From assembly GCF_044385915.1 (NCBI RefSeq), contig NZ_JBISCC010000117.1, positions 62,001-126,000 of the forward strand: a DNA stretch of 64,000 bases. Reading direction: 5' to 3'. Position numbers and translations under genes: made by a program. This document shows, piece by piece, positions 25,447-34,462 of this stretch. The stretch is from Thalassobellus citreus. Lineage in GTDB: Bacteria; Bacteroidota; Bacteroidia; Flavobacteriales; Flavobacteriaceae. Position 1 is the first letter of the stretch; each line of letters begins with the position of its first letter. The notes below the pieces were generated by a model. The model saw only the letters and a list, made by a program, of their open reading frames with translations. It was not told where the DNA came from and searched no databases.

Positions 25447-26751
25447 TTGAAAAAATTAATAGATTATATAAATAAAAACGTTTTAATTAAAGTTACATCG
25501 TTGCAAACAGCTTCTGTGTTAACTAGATTAATTGCAGGATTGTTAACTTCAAAAGCCATCGCTGTTTTTATTGGTCCTGTTGGACTTGCTTTAATAGGGA
25601 ATTTACAAAATTTTGTAAGCTCTTTTCAAACAATTTCTACACTTGGTTTTTATAATGGCCTTGTAAAATATGTTTCAGATTTTAAGGATAATACTTTAGG
25701 TCTTAGTAAAGTAATATCTACAGTGTTTTATGTTGGTTTTATATCAACTATTATAGTGTCTTTTTTCTGCTATTTTAATGCCGATTTAATTAATGATTTA
25801 ATATTTCCTTCCTATAATAATTATGCATATGTTATTAAAGTATTTGCGATTGTTTTGCCTTTCTATGCTTTAAATATGTTTTCATTTTCAATAATGAATG
25901 GCTTTTCAAAGTATAAGATACTTATCATTATAAATATAATAGGGCAAATATTAAGTGTATCGGTTGCTCTACTCTTAATTTATCAAAAAGCAATTGAAGG
26001 CGCATTGATATCTGTTGTAATTGCAGAATCATTAATATTTTTAATAACCTTAGTAGGGATTATTAATAGACGTTCTTTGGTGCCTTTGATAAAAGTTAAT
26101 ATTAGTATAAGCTTTTTGAAAAGAATGAGCTCGTATTCGCTTATGGCTCTTTTTACTGCTGTTTTACTGCCTATTATAGCCATTGCTATAAGAATGCATA
26201 TTATTGAAAGTGTTAGCTATAAAGATGCTGGATTTTGGGAAGCTATAACAAGAGTGTCAAAATATTATTTAATGTTAGTTAGCTCTTTAATGGCATTATA
26301 TATTTTACCAAGGTTTTCAGAAATAGATACAGTTAAAGAGTTTCGGAAAGAGGTGTTTAGTTTTTATAAAACGATAATTCCAGTATTAATTATTGGGTTA
26401 TTGCTAATATATTTGTTAAGATCATTAATTGTCAGTTTGATTTTTACGGATGAGTTTAAACCTGTTGAAGATTTATTTTTATGGCAGTTGTTAGGAGATT
26501 TTGTTAAAGTTTTATCTACCGTTATAGCCTATCAGTTTTTAGCAAAAAAAATGTTTTGGCATTATATTTTAACAGAGGCTTTTCTAATCATAATTTTATA
26601 TACTACAAGTATTTACTTTATCGATTTATTTGATAGTGCAAAAGGCGCTGTAATCGGTCATTTTGTTAGTTATGTAATGTATTATGCTATTATCTTACTT
26701 ATATTTGGAAGTTCCCTTTTTGGAGTTGATAGTGAGAATAGTGTAAAATAG
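25447..26751 (+). CDS. Wzx-type polysaccharide flippase (MOP superfamily), copy 1
   Basis: A 434-residue membrane protein with about twelve helices. The N-terminus (SVLTRLIAGLLTSKAIAVFIGPVGLALIGN) is typical of O-antigen translocases that flip lipid-linked repeat units across the inner membrane. The start is TTG 25447: the next Met would remove the conserved first helices. It is followed 11 bp later by a homologous flippase. Both share a late block of the form (E)FK-x-x-E-x-x-F-x-x-Q-L-x-GDF-x-K. It opens a very AT-rich surface-glycan cluster. Confidence 0.85.
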   Translation: MKKLIDYINKNVLIKVTSLQTASVLTRLIAGLLTSKAIAVFIGPVGLALIGNLQNFVSSFQTISTLGFYNGLVKYVSDFKDNTLGLSKVISTVFYVGFISTIIVSFFCYFNADLINDLIFPSYNNYAYVIKVFAIVLPFYALNMFSFSIMNGFSKYKILIIINIIGQILSVSVALLLIYQKAIEGALISVVIAESLIFLITLVGIINRRSLVPLIKVNISISFLKRMSSYSLMALFTAVLLPIIAIAIRMHIIESVSYKDAGFWEAITRVSKYYLMLVSSLMALYILPRFSEIDTVKEFRKEVFSFYKTIIPVLIIGLLLIYLLRSLIVSLIFTDEFKPVEDLFLWQLLGDFVKVLSTVIAYQFLAKKMFWHYILTEAFLIIILYTTSIYFIDLFDSAKGAVIGHFVSYVMYYAIILLIFGSSLFGVDSENSVK

Positions 26752-26762
26752 AAAATAGTGGT

Positions 26763-28070
26763 TTGAAAGAATTTTTAAAAAAAATACTAAGTAATACGTT
26801 TTTTAAAGTTTTTTCTTTTAATGGAATAATTGTTTTAGGAAAGTTAATTAGTTCATTTATCGTATCGAAAGTTAGTGCGATATATTTAGGGCCTTCTGGG
26901 TATGCTATTGTTGGAAATTTAAAGAATATTCTTCAAGGTGTTTTAGGGGTATCTGCAAGTGGTTTTGAAAGCGGGTTAATTAAATATATAGCAGAAAATA
27001 AGCAAAATAAAAAACAATTGCATGTAATAACAATTTCAGCTTTTACATTAAGTGTTTTCATTTCGATAGTTATTGGTATTAGTTTTTTTTTCTTTTCAAA
27101 TTACTTTTCATTAACTATTTTAAAAGATGAATCATTAGGGGTTGTTTTTAAGTACTTAGGGGTTTTGTTGCCTTTAATATCCTTAAACTTTTTAATTGTT
27201 TATATAATTAACGGATTACAAAAGTTTAAGATTTATACATTACTTATTAGTATATCTAACTTCTTTAATGCTATTGTTACAATTTTACTTGTATATTATT
27301 TGGGGTTAAATGGAGCTTTAATGGCAAGTATAATCGTTCCTGTTTTAACTTTGGTTGCTAGTTTATTTATAAAAGAGGTAAAAACTATTTTTTTAGAATC
27401 TATTAAGAATTTTAATAGGATATCTATAAAATTCTTGAGGTCTATTTCAGTGTATTTAGCAATGGCAACATACTCTACTATTTTAATTAGTTTTACCTAT
27501 TTGTTTATTAGAAATAGTATAATTGTAAATTTAGATACAGCTACTGCTGGTTTATGGGAAGCTATGAATAAGATTTCTAGCTTCTATATGGTATTTTTTT
27601 CTTCATTGCTTACATTATACTTACTGCCTTTATTGGCTTCTAATAAAACGGTTAAAGGGTATAATATAATTATGAAATCTTATTTTAAGTATTTAATACC
27701 ATTTGTAATTGTTTTGTTTTTTGGGATATTTATTTTTAGGGTTTTATTAATAAAACTCTTTTTAACCTATGAATTTAAAACAATAGAGCAGTTTTTCTAT
27801 TTACAATTAATAGGAGATTTTATTAAAATTATTGCCTTCTCTTTTGCCTATCAGTTTCATGCAAAAAAAATGGTAGTATCTTATTTTATTTCAGATGCTA
27901 TATTATATATATCATTTTATTTGAGTAGTATTTATCTACTTCAAATATTTAGTTTAAAAGGTGTTTTTTATGCTTATATTGTAAGCACTTTATTGTACAT
28001 AATAGCTGTATGTTTTTTTATATTTTATAACCGTAATAAATATTTAAACAATGAAGTTCAAACAATATAA
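26763..28070 (+). CDS. Wzx-type polysaccharide flippase, copy 2
   Basis: A 435-residue twelve-helix MOP protein, clearly homologous to its upstream neighbour over the full length (SKVSAIYLGPSGYAIVGNL against SKAIAVFIGPVGLALIGNL; LQLIGDFIKIIAFSFAYQF late). It also starts at TTG (26763). Two tandem diverged flippases suggest either two substrates or a heteromeric pair. Its last 20 bp overlap the start of the phosphoethanolamine-transferase gene. Confidence 0.83.
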   Translation: MKEFLKKILSNTFFKVFSFNGIIVLGKLISSFIVSKVSAIYLGPSGYAIVGNLKNILQGVLGVSASGFESGLIKYIAENKQNKKQLHVITISAFTLSVFISIVIGISFFFFSNYFSLTILKDESLGVVFKYLGVLLPLISLNFLIVYIINGLQKFKIYTLLISISNFFNAIVTILLVYYLGLNGALMASIIVPVLTLVASLFIKEVKTIFLESIKNFNRISIKFLRSISVYLAMATYSTILISFTYLFIRNSIIVNLDTATAGLWEAMNKISSFYMVFFSSLLTLYLLPLLASNKTVKGYNIIMKSYFKYLIPFVIVLFFGIFIFRVLLIKLFLTYEFKTIEQFFYLQLIGDFIKIIAFSFAYQFHAKKMVVSYFISDAILYISFYLSSIYLLQIFSLKGVFYAYIVSTLLYIIAVCFFIFYNRNKYLNNEVQTI

Positions 28071-29607
28071 AAATTTTATAATTTTTTTATTACCATTTAT
28101 TTTTAAGTATATATTTATATATTCATTTTCAGAATTAAGTTATATTGAAGATGGAGAAATTAAAGAAGACTTGCTGTTTTGTTTATTAATGGGGGTTTTG
28201 TTTTGTAGTAATGTTTTTAAAAGACATTTTTTTAATACTTTAATCTGTTTTATATATATACTATATTTTGTCTTAGAAACGAGCTCCTATATGGCTGTTT
28301 CTTCTAATTTTTCATCTTCTTATATGTACCTTCTTATAGAGTCTAATAAAGGAGAGTTAAGTGAATTTGGAGCATCTTATATAAGTACTACTATTATCTT
28401 TTTCATTATTTTAATGATTGCTTTATTTTTTATTATTAGAAAAGTAAAGTTTAAAATTAACTTACCAAAAAAGATACTTGTAACCACTTTTGTATCTATT
28501 GGTGTACTTGTTATTTTGAAATTAACAGGTTTAATAGAAAATAATGCCTATCATAATATAGTAAGAGGCACTTACGGGTATTTTAAGCTACAAAATAGTG
28601 TGAAGTTTAACGCCAATCTTTTAAAGCAAGATATTAAAATAACTGCTAATAACGAGGTTTTAGTTGTGGTTTTAGGAGAGTCTACGACAAGTGAACATAT
28701 GCAGATTTATGGTTATGAGAGAGAAACTACGCCTCTTTTAAGTTCAATAAAAGATAGTTTGTACATATATAATGATGTTATTTCTTCTGATGTCATAACT
28801 ACAAAGTCTGTTCCTAAGATACTAACATCTATAGATAATACTAGTAAGCGAACAACTTCAACTAATATTATTGATTTGTTTAATAAAGCAGGGTATGAGA
28901 CATATTGGTTGTCAAATCAAAGACCTATAGGGTTTTATGATAATCAAATTAGTACAATTGCATCAGTTTCAAGCCATTTAAAATTTTTTAATCACCAAGG
29001 AGAAGTTAAAACTACTAGTTATGATGGGGTAATATTTCCTGATTTTAAAACTGTTTTAAAAAGAGAAGGTAAAAAGGTTGTTTTTTTAAGATTAATTGGT
29101 ACCCATTTTGATTATGATAATCGATATCCATCGAGATTTAAAATGTTTTTAAGTAGTGATAATTTAATAAAGAAAGATAAGATTCTTAATAATTATGATA
29201 ATGCCGTTCTCTACAATGATTTTGTAGTCTATTCTTTTATTAAAGAACTACAAAAGTATACTAATAAAAGCGCGCTACTTTATTTGTCTGATCATGGAGA
29301 AAATGTTTATGATAATAATACTGATTTTTTTGGGCGATCAGAAACTGTACTAACAAAAAGCATGTTTGAAATTCCATTTTTTATTTGGACTTCATCAGAC
29401 TTTGAGTTTCCAAAGGATTTTGATTATAAGCCAGATAGAGTTTTTATGGCTGATCATACTTACGAAAGTATTGGGCATCTTTTTGGTGTTATGTATAAAG
29501 ACATGGATGCTAGTAGGAGTATATTCAGTGATTCTTTTATTGAGAGACGAAGAAAAGTTATAGATAACATAGATTATGAAACTCATTTTTTAGATAAAGA
29601 TGAATAA
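28051..29607 (+). CDS. EptA-like phosphoethanolamine transferase (sulfatase fold)
   Basis: A 518-residue membrane enzyme: five N-terminal helices (to ~165) and a periplasmic alkaline-phosphatase-fold domain. Metal and catalytic residues are visible: Glu210 in VVLGESTTSEHMQIYGYER, a Thr-Thr pair at 250-251 in SSDVITTKSVP as nucleophile, and SDHGENVYD (~410). Family members move phosphoethanolamine from phosphatidylethanolamine to lipid A, Kdo or glycan, releasing diacylglycerol. It can change surface charge and peptide-antibiotic sensitivity. Overlaps with both neighbours (20 and 8 bp) place it firmly in the glycan operon. The exact acceptor is unknown. Confidence 0.85.
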   Translation: MKFKQYKNFIIFLLPFIFKYIFIYSFSELSYIEDGEIKEDLLFCLLMGVLFCSNVFKRHFFNTLICFIYILYFVLETSSYMAVSSNFSSSYMYLLIESNKGELSEFGASYISTTIIFFIILMIALFFIIRKVKFKINLPKKILVTTFVSIGVLVILKLTGLIENNAYHNIVRGTYGYFKLQNSVKFNANLLKQDIKITANNEVLVVVLGESTTSEHMQIYGYERETTPLLSSIKDSLYIYNDVISSDVITTKSVPKILTSIDNTSKRTTSTNIIDLFNKAGYETYWLSNQRPIGFYDNQISTIASVSSHLKFFNHQGEVKTTSYDGVIFPDFKTVLKREGKKVVFLRLIGTHFDYDNRYPSRFKMFLSSDNLIKKDKILNNYDNAVLYNDFVVYSFIKELQKYTNKSALLYLSDHGENVYDNNTDFFGRSETVLTKSMFEIPFFIWTSSDFEFPKDFDYKPDRVFMADHTYESIGHLFGVMYKDMDASRSIFSDSFIERRRKVIDNIDYETHFLDKDE

Positions 29608-30679
29608 AAAAATATGTTTGCTTACTGATAGTTTAAGTTCTGGTGGAGCTGAAAAAATGGTAGCTAACCTTTCGGCTTCTTTTGTAAAAAGAGGTTATGT
29701 TGTAACTGTAGTTTCAATGACAAATTTTATTGATTATCAGTTTAAGGGAGAATTATATAATTTTGGAATAGTTAAAGAAGAGAATAATAAGTTAAAAGCA
29801 TTTTTGAAATTTAATTTTTTTTTTAAAAAAAATAAATTTGATTATATAATAGACCACAGAGTTAGAACAAATTTCTTTAAAGAATTATTACTATCAAAAT
29901 TAGTTTTTCGAAAACACAATGTGATGTATTGCGTTCATAGTTATTATTTACCGTTTTATTTCTCTTTCATAAATACGCCTTGGCTTTCTAGGTTGCCACA
30001 TGTCAAAAAAAAATCTTTTGTTTCTGTATCTAATGAAATTAGAAAACATTTAAAATCTAAATTAGATATTAATAGTAGTACTATTTATAATTTTATTAAT
30101 GCAGATGATTTATTAATATCAAAAGAAAGTATAGAGGTTTCATATGAAAATTATATTATCGCAGTTGGTAGTTTAAAAAAATTAAAGCAGTTTGATAAAC
30201 TATTAAATAGTTATCAAGCATCAGAATTATGGAAAAAAGGTGTTAAGCTTATTATTTTAGGTGATGGGCCTGAAAAAGAAAATCTTAAACTACAAATATC
30301 TAATTTGCAATTAGAAGATTTTGTTGAATTATTACCATTTACTAAAAAGCCACAAAAACTAATTAGTAATGCAAAGGCTTTAGTATTGACAAGTAAGGTT
30401 GAAGGGTTTCCAATGGTGTTATTAGAAGCGGTTTCTTTAGATACTCCAATAATTGCTTTTGATTGCAAAAGTGGTCCAAGTGAAATTATTGTAAATGATA
30501 AAAATGGTGTTTTAGTTGAAAATCAGAATGAAGAACAACTTTCTATCGCATTAAACAAATTGTTGCTTAATAAAACTTATTATAATAAGATAAAGAAAAA
30601 TATGCATGAAGGTTTAGATAAGTTTTCTGAAGAAACAATAATTCAAAAATGGATTCATCTTATAGAAAACCAACAATAG
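29600..30679 (+). CDS. Glycosyltransferase family 4
   Basis: A 359-residue GT-B enzyme. N-terminal nucleotide-fold motif LLTDSLSSGGAEKMVANL; donor-binding C-terminal half with AVGSLKKLKQFDKLL, LIILGDGPEKENL and the EX7E-type segment VEGFPMVLLEAVSLDTPIIAFD. It adds a sugar from an NDP-sugar to the growing surface glycan at the cytoplasmic face of the inner membrane. Its last 25 bp overlap the end of the opposite-strand GT2 gene. Confidence 0.87.
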   Translation: MNKKICLLTDSLSSGGAEKMVANLSASFVKRGYVVTVVSMTNFIDYQFKGELYNFGIVKEENNKLKAFLKFNFFFKKNKFDYIIDHRVRTNFFKELLLSKLVFRKHNVMYCVHSYYLPFYFSFINTPWLSRLPHVKKKSFVSVSNEIRKHLKSKLDINSSTIYNFINADDLLISKESIEVSYENYIIAVGSLKKLKQFDKLLNSYQASELWKKGVKLIILGDGPEKENLKLQISNLQLEDFVELLPFTKKPQKLISNAKALVLTSKVEGFPMVLLEAVSLDTPIIAFDCKSGPSEIIVNDKNGVLVENQNEEQLSIALNKLLLNKTYYNKIKKNMHEGLDKFSEETIIQKWIHLIENQQ

Positions 30680-31560
30680 ATACGTTTAATTATATAGAAT
30701 AAATCTGTTGGTAAATAATATTTTAGTTTTTTAGCTAAAGACAGATTAGAGGTGTTTATTTTTTTCTTGTATAAGTCTACTAGCTTATAGTTCTTTTCCA
30801 TTTTAAAAAGAACAACGAGTTCAAAATGAATAAAATCAAGAAAATTTTTTAAATCAGCAATGTTATTGTTATTTAAATATTTTTCATAATCAGGTATTTT
30901 TCGTGCAAAATTTTTATTACTAGCTGTTAGTTGGTCTGGTAATCCAGTGCGGTAATAAATTTTATCGTCATTGTAGTAAATCACATTATAAATGCTAAAA
31001 CATCTAATATAAAAATCATATTCTTCTCCATAATTGACAGTGTCATCAAAGTATCCAACCTTTTTAAAAACACTCTTTTTTATAACTAAAGAACTGAAAT
31101 TAAATCCTTTTTTATCAAGTTTAAAAAAATTACTTATTACTTTTTTGTGATTTATATTAAAGGTAGTACTGGTTAAATAGGGGGTTTGGTTTGGGGTTAA
31201 TAATTTTACTTTTGTAGCAAATACACTGTAATTATTGTTTTTGATAATTAAATTGTAAATCGTTTCTAAAAAATCTTCCATCCATAAATCATCAGCATCA
31301 AGAAAAGCAATATAGTTCGCTTTTGCTTTTTTTATTCCGTAATTCCTAGAATAGGATAAACCTTTGTTTTTGTTTGAGTATATACGTATTTTAGGGTCTG
31401 CAATATTATTTACTATGTTATAACTCCCATCGGTTGAACCATCGTTAATTATAATAATTTCATAATCTAAAAAGGTTTGGTTTAAAACACTTTCTATTGT
31501 CGTTTTAATGTATTTTTTTTTGTTATACAATGGAATAACAACGGAAATGAATGGGGTCAT
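30655..31560 (-). CDS. Glycosyltransferase family 2 (A)
   Basis: A 301-residue GT-A enzyme: VSVVIPLYNKKKYI-like start (ISVVIPLYN), QTFLDYEIIIINDGSTDGS, donor/metal motif DADDLW (~87-92) and later GEEYDFYIR. No membrane helix. It is transcribed against the cluster and overlaps the GT4 gene tail to tail by 25 bp. A + strand -7 box for the next GT2 gene lies just upstream of its start. Confidence 0.87.
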   Translation of the reverse strand: MTPFISVVIPLYNKKKYIKTTIESVLNQTFLDYEIIIINDGSTDGSYNIVNNIADPKIRIYSNKNKGLSYSRNYGIKKAKANYIAFLDADDLWMEDFLETIYNLIIKNNNYSVFATKVKLLTPNQTPYLTSTTFNINHKKVISNFFKLDKKGFNFSSLVIKKSVFKKVGYFDDTVNYGEEYDFYIRCFSIYNVIYYNDDKIYYRTGLPDQLTASNKNFARKIPDYEKYLNNNNIADLKNFLDFIHFELVVLFKMEKNYKLVDLYKKKINTSNLSLAKKLKYYLPTDLFYIIKRIYCWFSIR

Positions 31561-31572
31561 TAAATGATTTTG

Positions 31573-31580
31573 TAAATTTG
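31573..31580 (+). promoter_or_regulatory. Candidate -7 box for the GT2 (B) gene
   Basis: TAAATTTG, a TAnnTTTG match, 68 bp before the TTG start and just outside the divergent GT2 (A) gene. Confidence 0.45.
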
Positions 31581-31647
31581 TATGTTTAACTTAGACTAAG
31601 TTTTAGAATCAAATATATGAATAAATGTTTTTAAACTAATTTACTGT

Positions 31648-32403
31648 TTGATATTATCTATAATTATACCATGTTTTAATCAAGTATCTCAGCTTTTTGA
31701 ATGCTTGCAATCAATACGAAAGCAAACTTTTAAATCCTATGAGATTATTCTTGTAGATGGAGGCTGTTCGGAAGACATTATTAAATATATTTTAATCTTA
31801 AAAGCTGAAAATATTCATCTTATTTCAGAACCAGATTTAGGCATTTATGATGCTATGAATAAAGGAATTGATTTAGCCAAAGGGAACTGGCTTTATTTTA
31901 TAGGTGTCGATGATGCTTTTTATGATAATAATGTTTTGGAATCATTAATTTTTTCATTTAAAAAAGATGATATTAAATTAATAGCTGGAGAAATTAAATA
32001 TGAGTTTAACAATCAAGACTCAATATTTGTTAAAAAAAATAAAGGATTGATTAAACCAATTTGGTCAAAAAAAATATGGCTAAGAAATACACTTCATCAT
32101 CAGGCTCTGTTTTATCATAAGTCAGTATTTAAACAAGCTCGTTTTGATATTAAATATAAAATTTTAGCCGATTATGCCTTTAATATCCAACTTTGGAAGC
32201 AACAAAAGCCAGTTTTAATTTTAGATAGAGTTATAGCAAAGTGTGGTACTCAAGGAGTTTCAAAACAATATGATTTTAATTTATATTGGGAAGAATTAAT
32301 TTTGAAAACACGATCATCTTCAGTTATTTTATTTCCCTTATTTGTAATATTATCTATGGTTAAATACAGTTTTAAAAAAATAGAATATTTTATTTCGGAA
32401 TAA
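31648..32403 (+). CDS. Glycosyltransferase family 2 (B)
   Basis: A 251-residue GT-A enzyme of the WcaA-like type: SIIIPCFNQ at the N-terminus, SYEIILVDGGCSED, SEPDLGIYDAMNKGI and the metal motif VDDAF. The start is TTG 31648, giving MILSIIIPCFN; an ATG at 31618 is out after five codons. It stands alone on the + strand between two minus-strand genes. Confidence 0.85.
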   Translation: MILSIIIPCFNQVSQLFECLQSIRKQTFKSYEIILVDGGCSEDIIKYILILKAENIHLISEPDLGIYDAMNKGIDLAKGNWLYFIGVDDAFYDNNVLESLIFSFKKDDIKLIAGEIKYEFNNQDSIFVKKNKGLIKPIWSKKIWLRNTLHHQALFYHKSVFKQARFDIKYKILADYAFNIQLWKQQKPVLILDRVIAKCGTQGVSKQYDFNLYWEELILKTRSSSVILFPLFVILSMVKYSFKKIEYFISE

Positions 32404-32425
32404 ATTATAGAATGTGAAAACCTTA

Positions 32426-33499
32426 TTAGTCTTTGTTATTTAACTTATAATTATTTTTCAGTTTTAAAAAATAAGATTCAAAATATTTATAAGAAAAATG
32501 AGATGTTAGGATAGTTAAACAAATGGTAGAAATATTAATTAGTATTATTATTGATAAATCAGATAGGGTATTTGTTTTTTGAATTTTTAAAAAAATAAAA
32601 ACCACAAAATTTAATACTATTGCATGATACATATATATACCATATGATATTTTTCCTAAATAGTTAAGTGTTTTATTTTTAATATCAATAGGGCCTGTAC
32701 TTATAGAAAATATAAATAAACTGAAAAGTGCACAAATAAATAAATTATATAAAAAGCTACTTTTAAATAAAAACAGATTAGTTGTAAAGAAAAGAAATGT
32801 TATTAATGAAATTACTATCGTTGTTATTTTAGTTTTCTTTAAAAAATCTAACTTTTTTTTCTCATTCAGAATAGAGATTATTCCTCCACTTAGCATGAAA
32901 AAATAAACGAAATTATATTTTTTTAAGTATGCGAAATTATCATTATGATAAACAATGAAGTATATCAAAAATATCAATATTAATGCATTTAGAAGCTTTT
33001 TTTTATTTAATAAAAATATAAAAGGAGCTATAATTAAATAAAATTGTTCTTCAATACCAATAGACCAGAGTATTTCTATTATACCTCCAGGTTCATATGT
33101 TGCAAATACATTTGGTATAAATAGAAACGTCATTAGTATGCCCGTTTTTAAGTCGTAATTTATCTCAAAGGGGATTTTTAAAAAAGGTAATATAACATTG
33201 TAAAAAATAAAACCAAAAATGACTATTAAATAGTATAGAGGAAGAATCCGTAAAGCCCTTCGCATGTAAAAATTTCGAATCGAGAAGTTTTTTGAAACTT
33301 TAGCATTGTAGATTAAACGAATTATTAAAAAACCACTTAGAACGAAAAACATATAAACAGCTTCTGTACCTTTGTTAAAGATTGGTGAATTGTTAAAATA
33401 AGGAAGACCTTGATTTCTAGAAAGCTGAGGTAGGTGAAATATTAATACTATTAAAGCAAGAAAAAATCGTAAAGGGGTTAGGTTTGGTAAGTTTTTCAT
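32426..33499 (-). CDS. Acyltransferase family 3 (OafA/YrhL-type) membrane protein
   Basis: A 357-residue protein with about ten membrane helices. Key features are LTPLRFFLALIVLIFHL (the catalytic-type Arg/His of the first helices), YMFFVLSGFLI, FYMRRALRILPLYY and ILWSIGIEEQFY. Family members O-acetylate surface polysaccharide or lipid. It converges on the GT2 (B) gene and ends the visible glycan cluster. Confidence 0.87.
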   Translation of the reverse strand: MKNLPNLTPLRFFLALIVLIFHLPQLSRNQGLPYFNNSPIFNKGTEAVYMFFVLSGFLIIRLIYNAKVSKNFSIRNFYMRRALRILPLYYLIVIFGFIFYNVILPFLKIPFEINYDLKTGILMTFLFIPNVFATYEPGGIIEILWSIGIEEQFYLIIAPFIFLLNKKKLLNALILIFLIYFIVYHNDNFAYLKKYNFVYFFMLSGGIISILNEKKKLDFLKKTKITTIVISLITFLFFTTNLFLFKSSFLYNLFICALFSLFIFSISTGPIDIKNKTLNYLGKISYGIYMYHAIVLNFVVFIFLKIQKTNTLSDLSIIILINISTICLTILTSHFSYKYFESYFLKLKNNYKLNNKD

Positions 33500-33543
33500 T
33501 AATATTATTTCATAACGTTAAAAAAAACATCAATTATACATAT

Positions 33544-34227
33544 TTAACCTTTCCTCTGCACCACCTCATAAACAGCATTCTCATCACACTTCAAAGTTTT
33601 GCTTGGGTATTTTAAAAGCAATGCATAATCGTGTGTAGCCATTAATATGGTGTTGCCGTTTTTATTAATTTCTTGTAAAACCTCCATAACTTCAACGCTT
33701 GTTTGCGGGTCTAGGTTTCCAGTAGGTTCATCGGCAAGTATTAGTTCTGGGTTATTGAGTAATGCTCTTGCTATGGCAATACGTTGTTGTTCTCCACCAG
33801 AAAGCTCATGCGGATATTTAAAACCCTTAGTTTTCATGTCAACCTTTGTTAAAACTTCCTCGACGCGTGTTTTCATTTCTGTTTTATCTTTCCAGCCTGT
33901 AGCTTTTAAAACGAATAATAAATTATCGTTGATGGTTCTATCTGTTAGTAATTTAAAATCTTGAAACACAACGCCTAATTTTCGTCTTAAAAACGGAATT
34001 TCTTTTTCTTTAAGTGTTTTTAAATTAAAATCGACTATATGTCCTTCGCCTTCAGTTAAAGGTAAATCGCCATAAAGTGTTTTCATAAAACTACTTTTAC
34101 CAGTTCCTGTTTTTCCAATTAAGTATACAAAGTCACCTTTATTAATTTCTACATTAACATTAGAAAGCACTAAACTTTCACCTTGAAAAATGGAAGCGTC
34201 TTTTAATTGTAAAATAGGGTCTGGCAT
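33544..34227 (-). CDS. ftsE: FtsE-type ABC transporter ATP-binding protein
   Basis: A 227-residue ATPase with Walker A GKTGTGKSSF (~37-46), Q-loop VVFQDFKLL, signature LSGGEQQR (~143-150), Walker B LILADEPTG and H-loop MATHDYALL. It fits the FtsE/LolD group; with FtsX it controls peptidoglycan hydrolases at division. No FtsX gene is next to it, as is common in flavobacteria, so the exact partner is inferred. Confidence 0.82.
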   Translation of the reverse strand: MPDPILQLKDASIFQGESLVLSNVNVEINKGDFVYLIGKTGTGKSSFMKTLYGDLPLTEGEGHIVDFNLKTLKEKEIPFLRRKLGVVFQDFKLLTDRTINDNLLFVLKATGWKDKTEMKTRVEEVLTKVDMKTKGFKYPHELSGGEQQRIAIARALLNNPELILADEPTGNLDPQTSVEVMEVLQEINKNGNTILMATHDYALLLKYPSKTLKCDENAVYEVVQRKG

Positions 34228-34462
34228 AAATTGAAATGATTTTTAAAGTGTTGTAAATGTATTATTAATTAGTTAAAAGTTGAAAGTTAAACGCTAAAAA
34301 TTTAAAATAGTTGTTGCAAAAACATCTAGCTTCTGTCTTCCAACTCCTGTCTTCTGTCTATTTCAAACATTTAATAACTCGGTTTATAATTATAGCACGA
34401 TTGTTGCGTTATAGCTTTTAGATTGAATTATCTTTGAATATCAAATTAAAAACAAATCATTA
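34228..34462. other. Intergenic region upstream of the TPR gene
   Basis: Contains a pyrimidine-rich direct repeat (CTTCTGTCTTCC / CTCCTGTCTTCTGTCT, 34330-34360), then the promoter of the TPR gene. Nothing else seen. Confidence 0.5.
34404..34436 (+). promoter_or_regulatory. Promoter of the TPR gene (-33 and -7 boxes)
   Basis: -33 TTG at 34404-34406 (within TTGTTGCG) and a perfect -7 TATCTTTG at 34429-34436, 22 bp apart, with the ATG 26 bp downstream. Confidence 0.65.
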
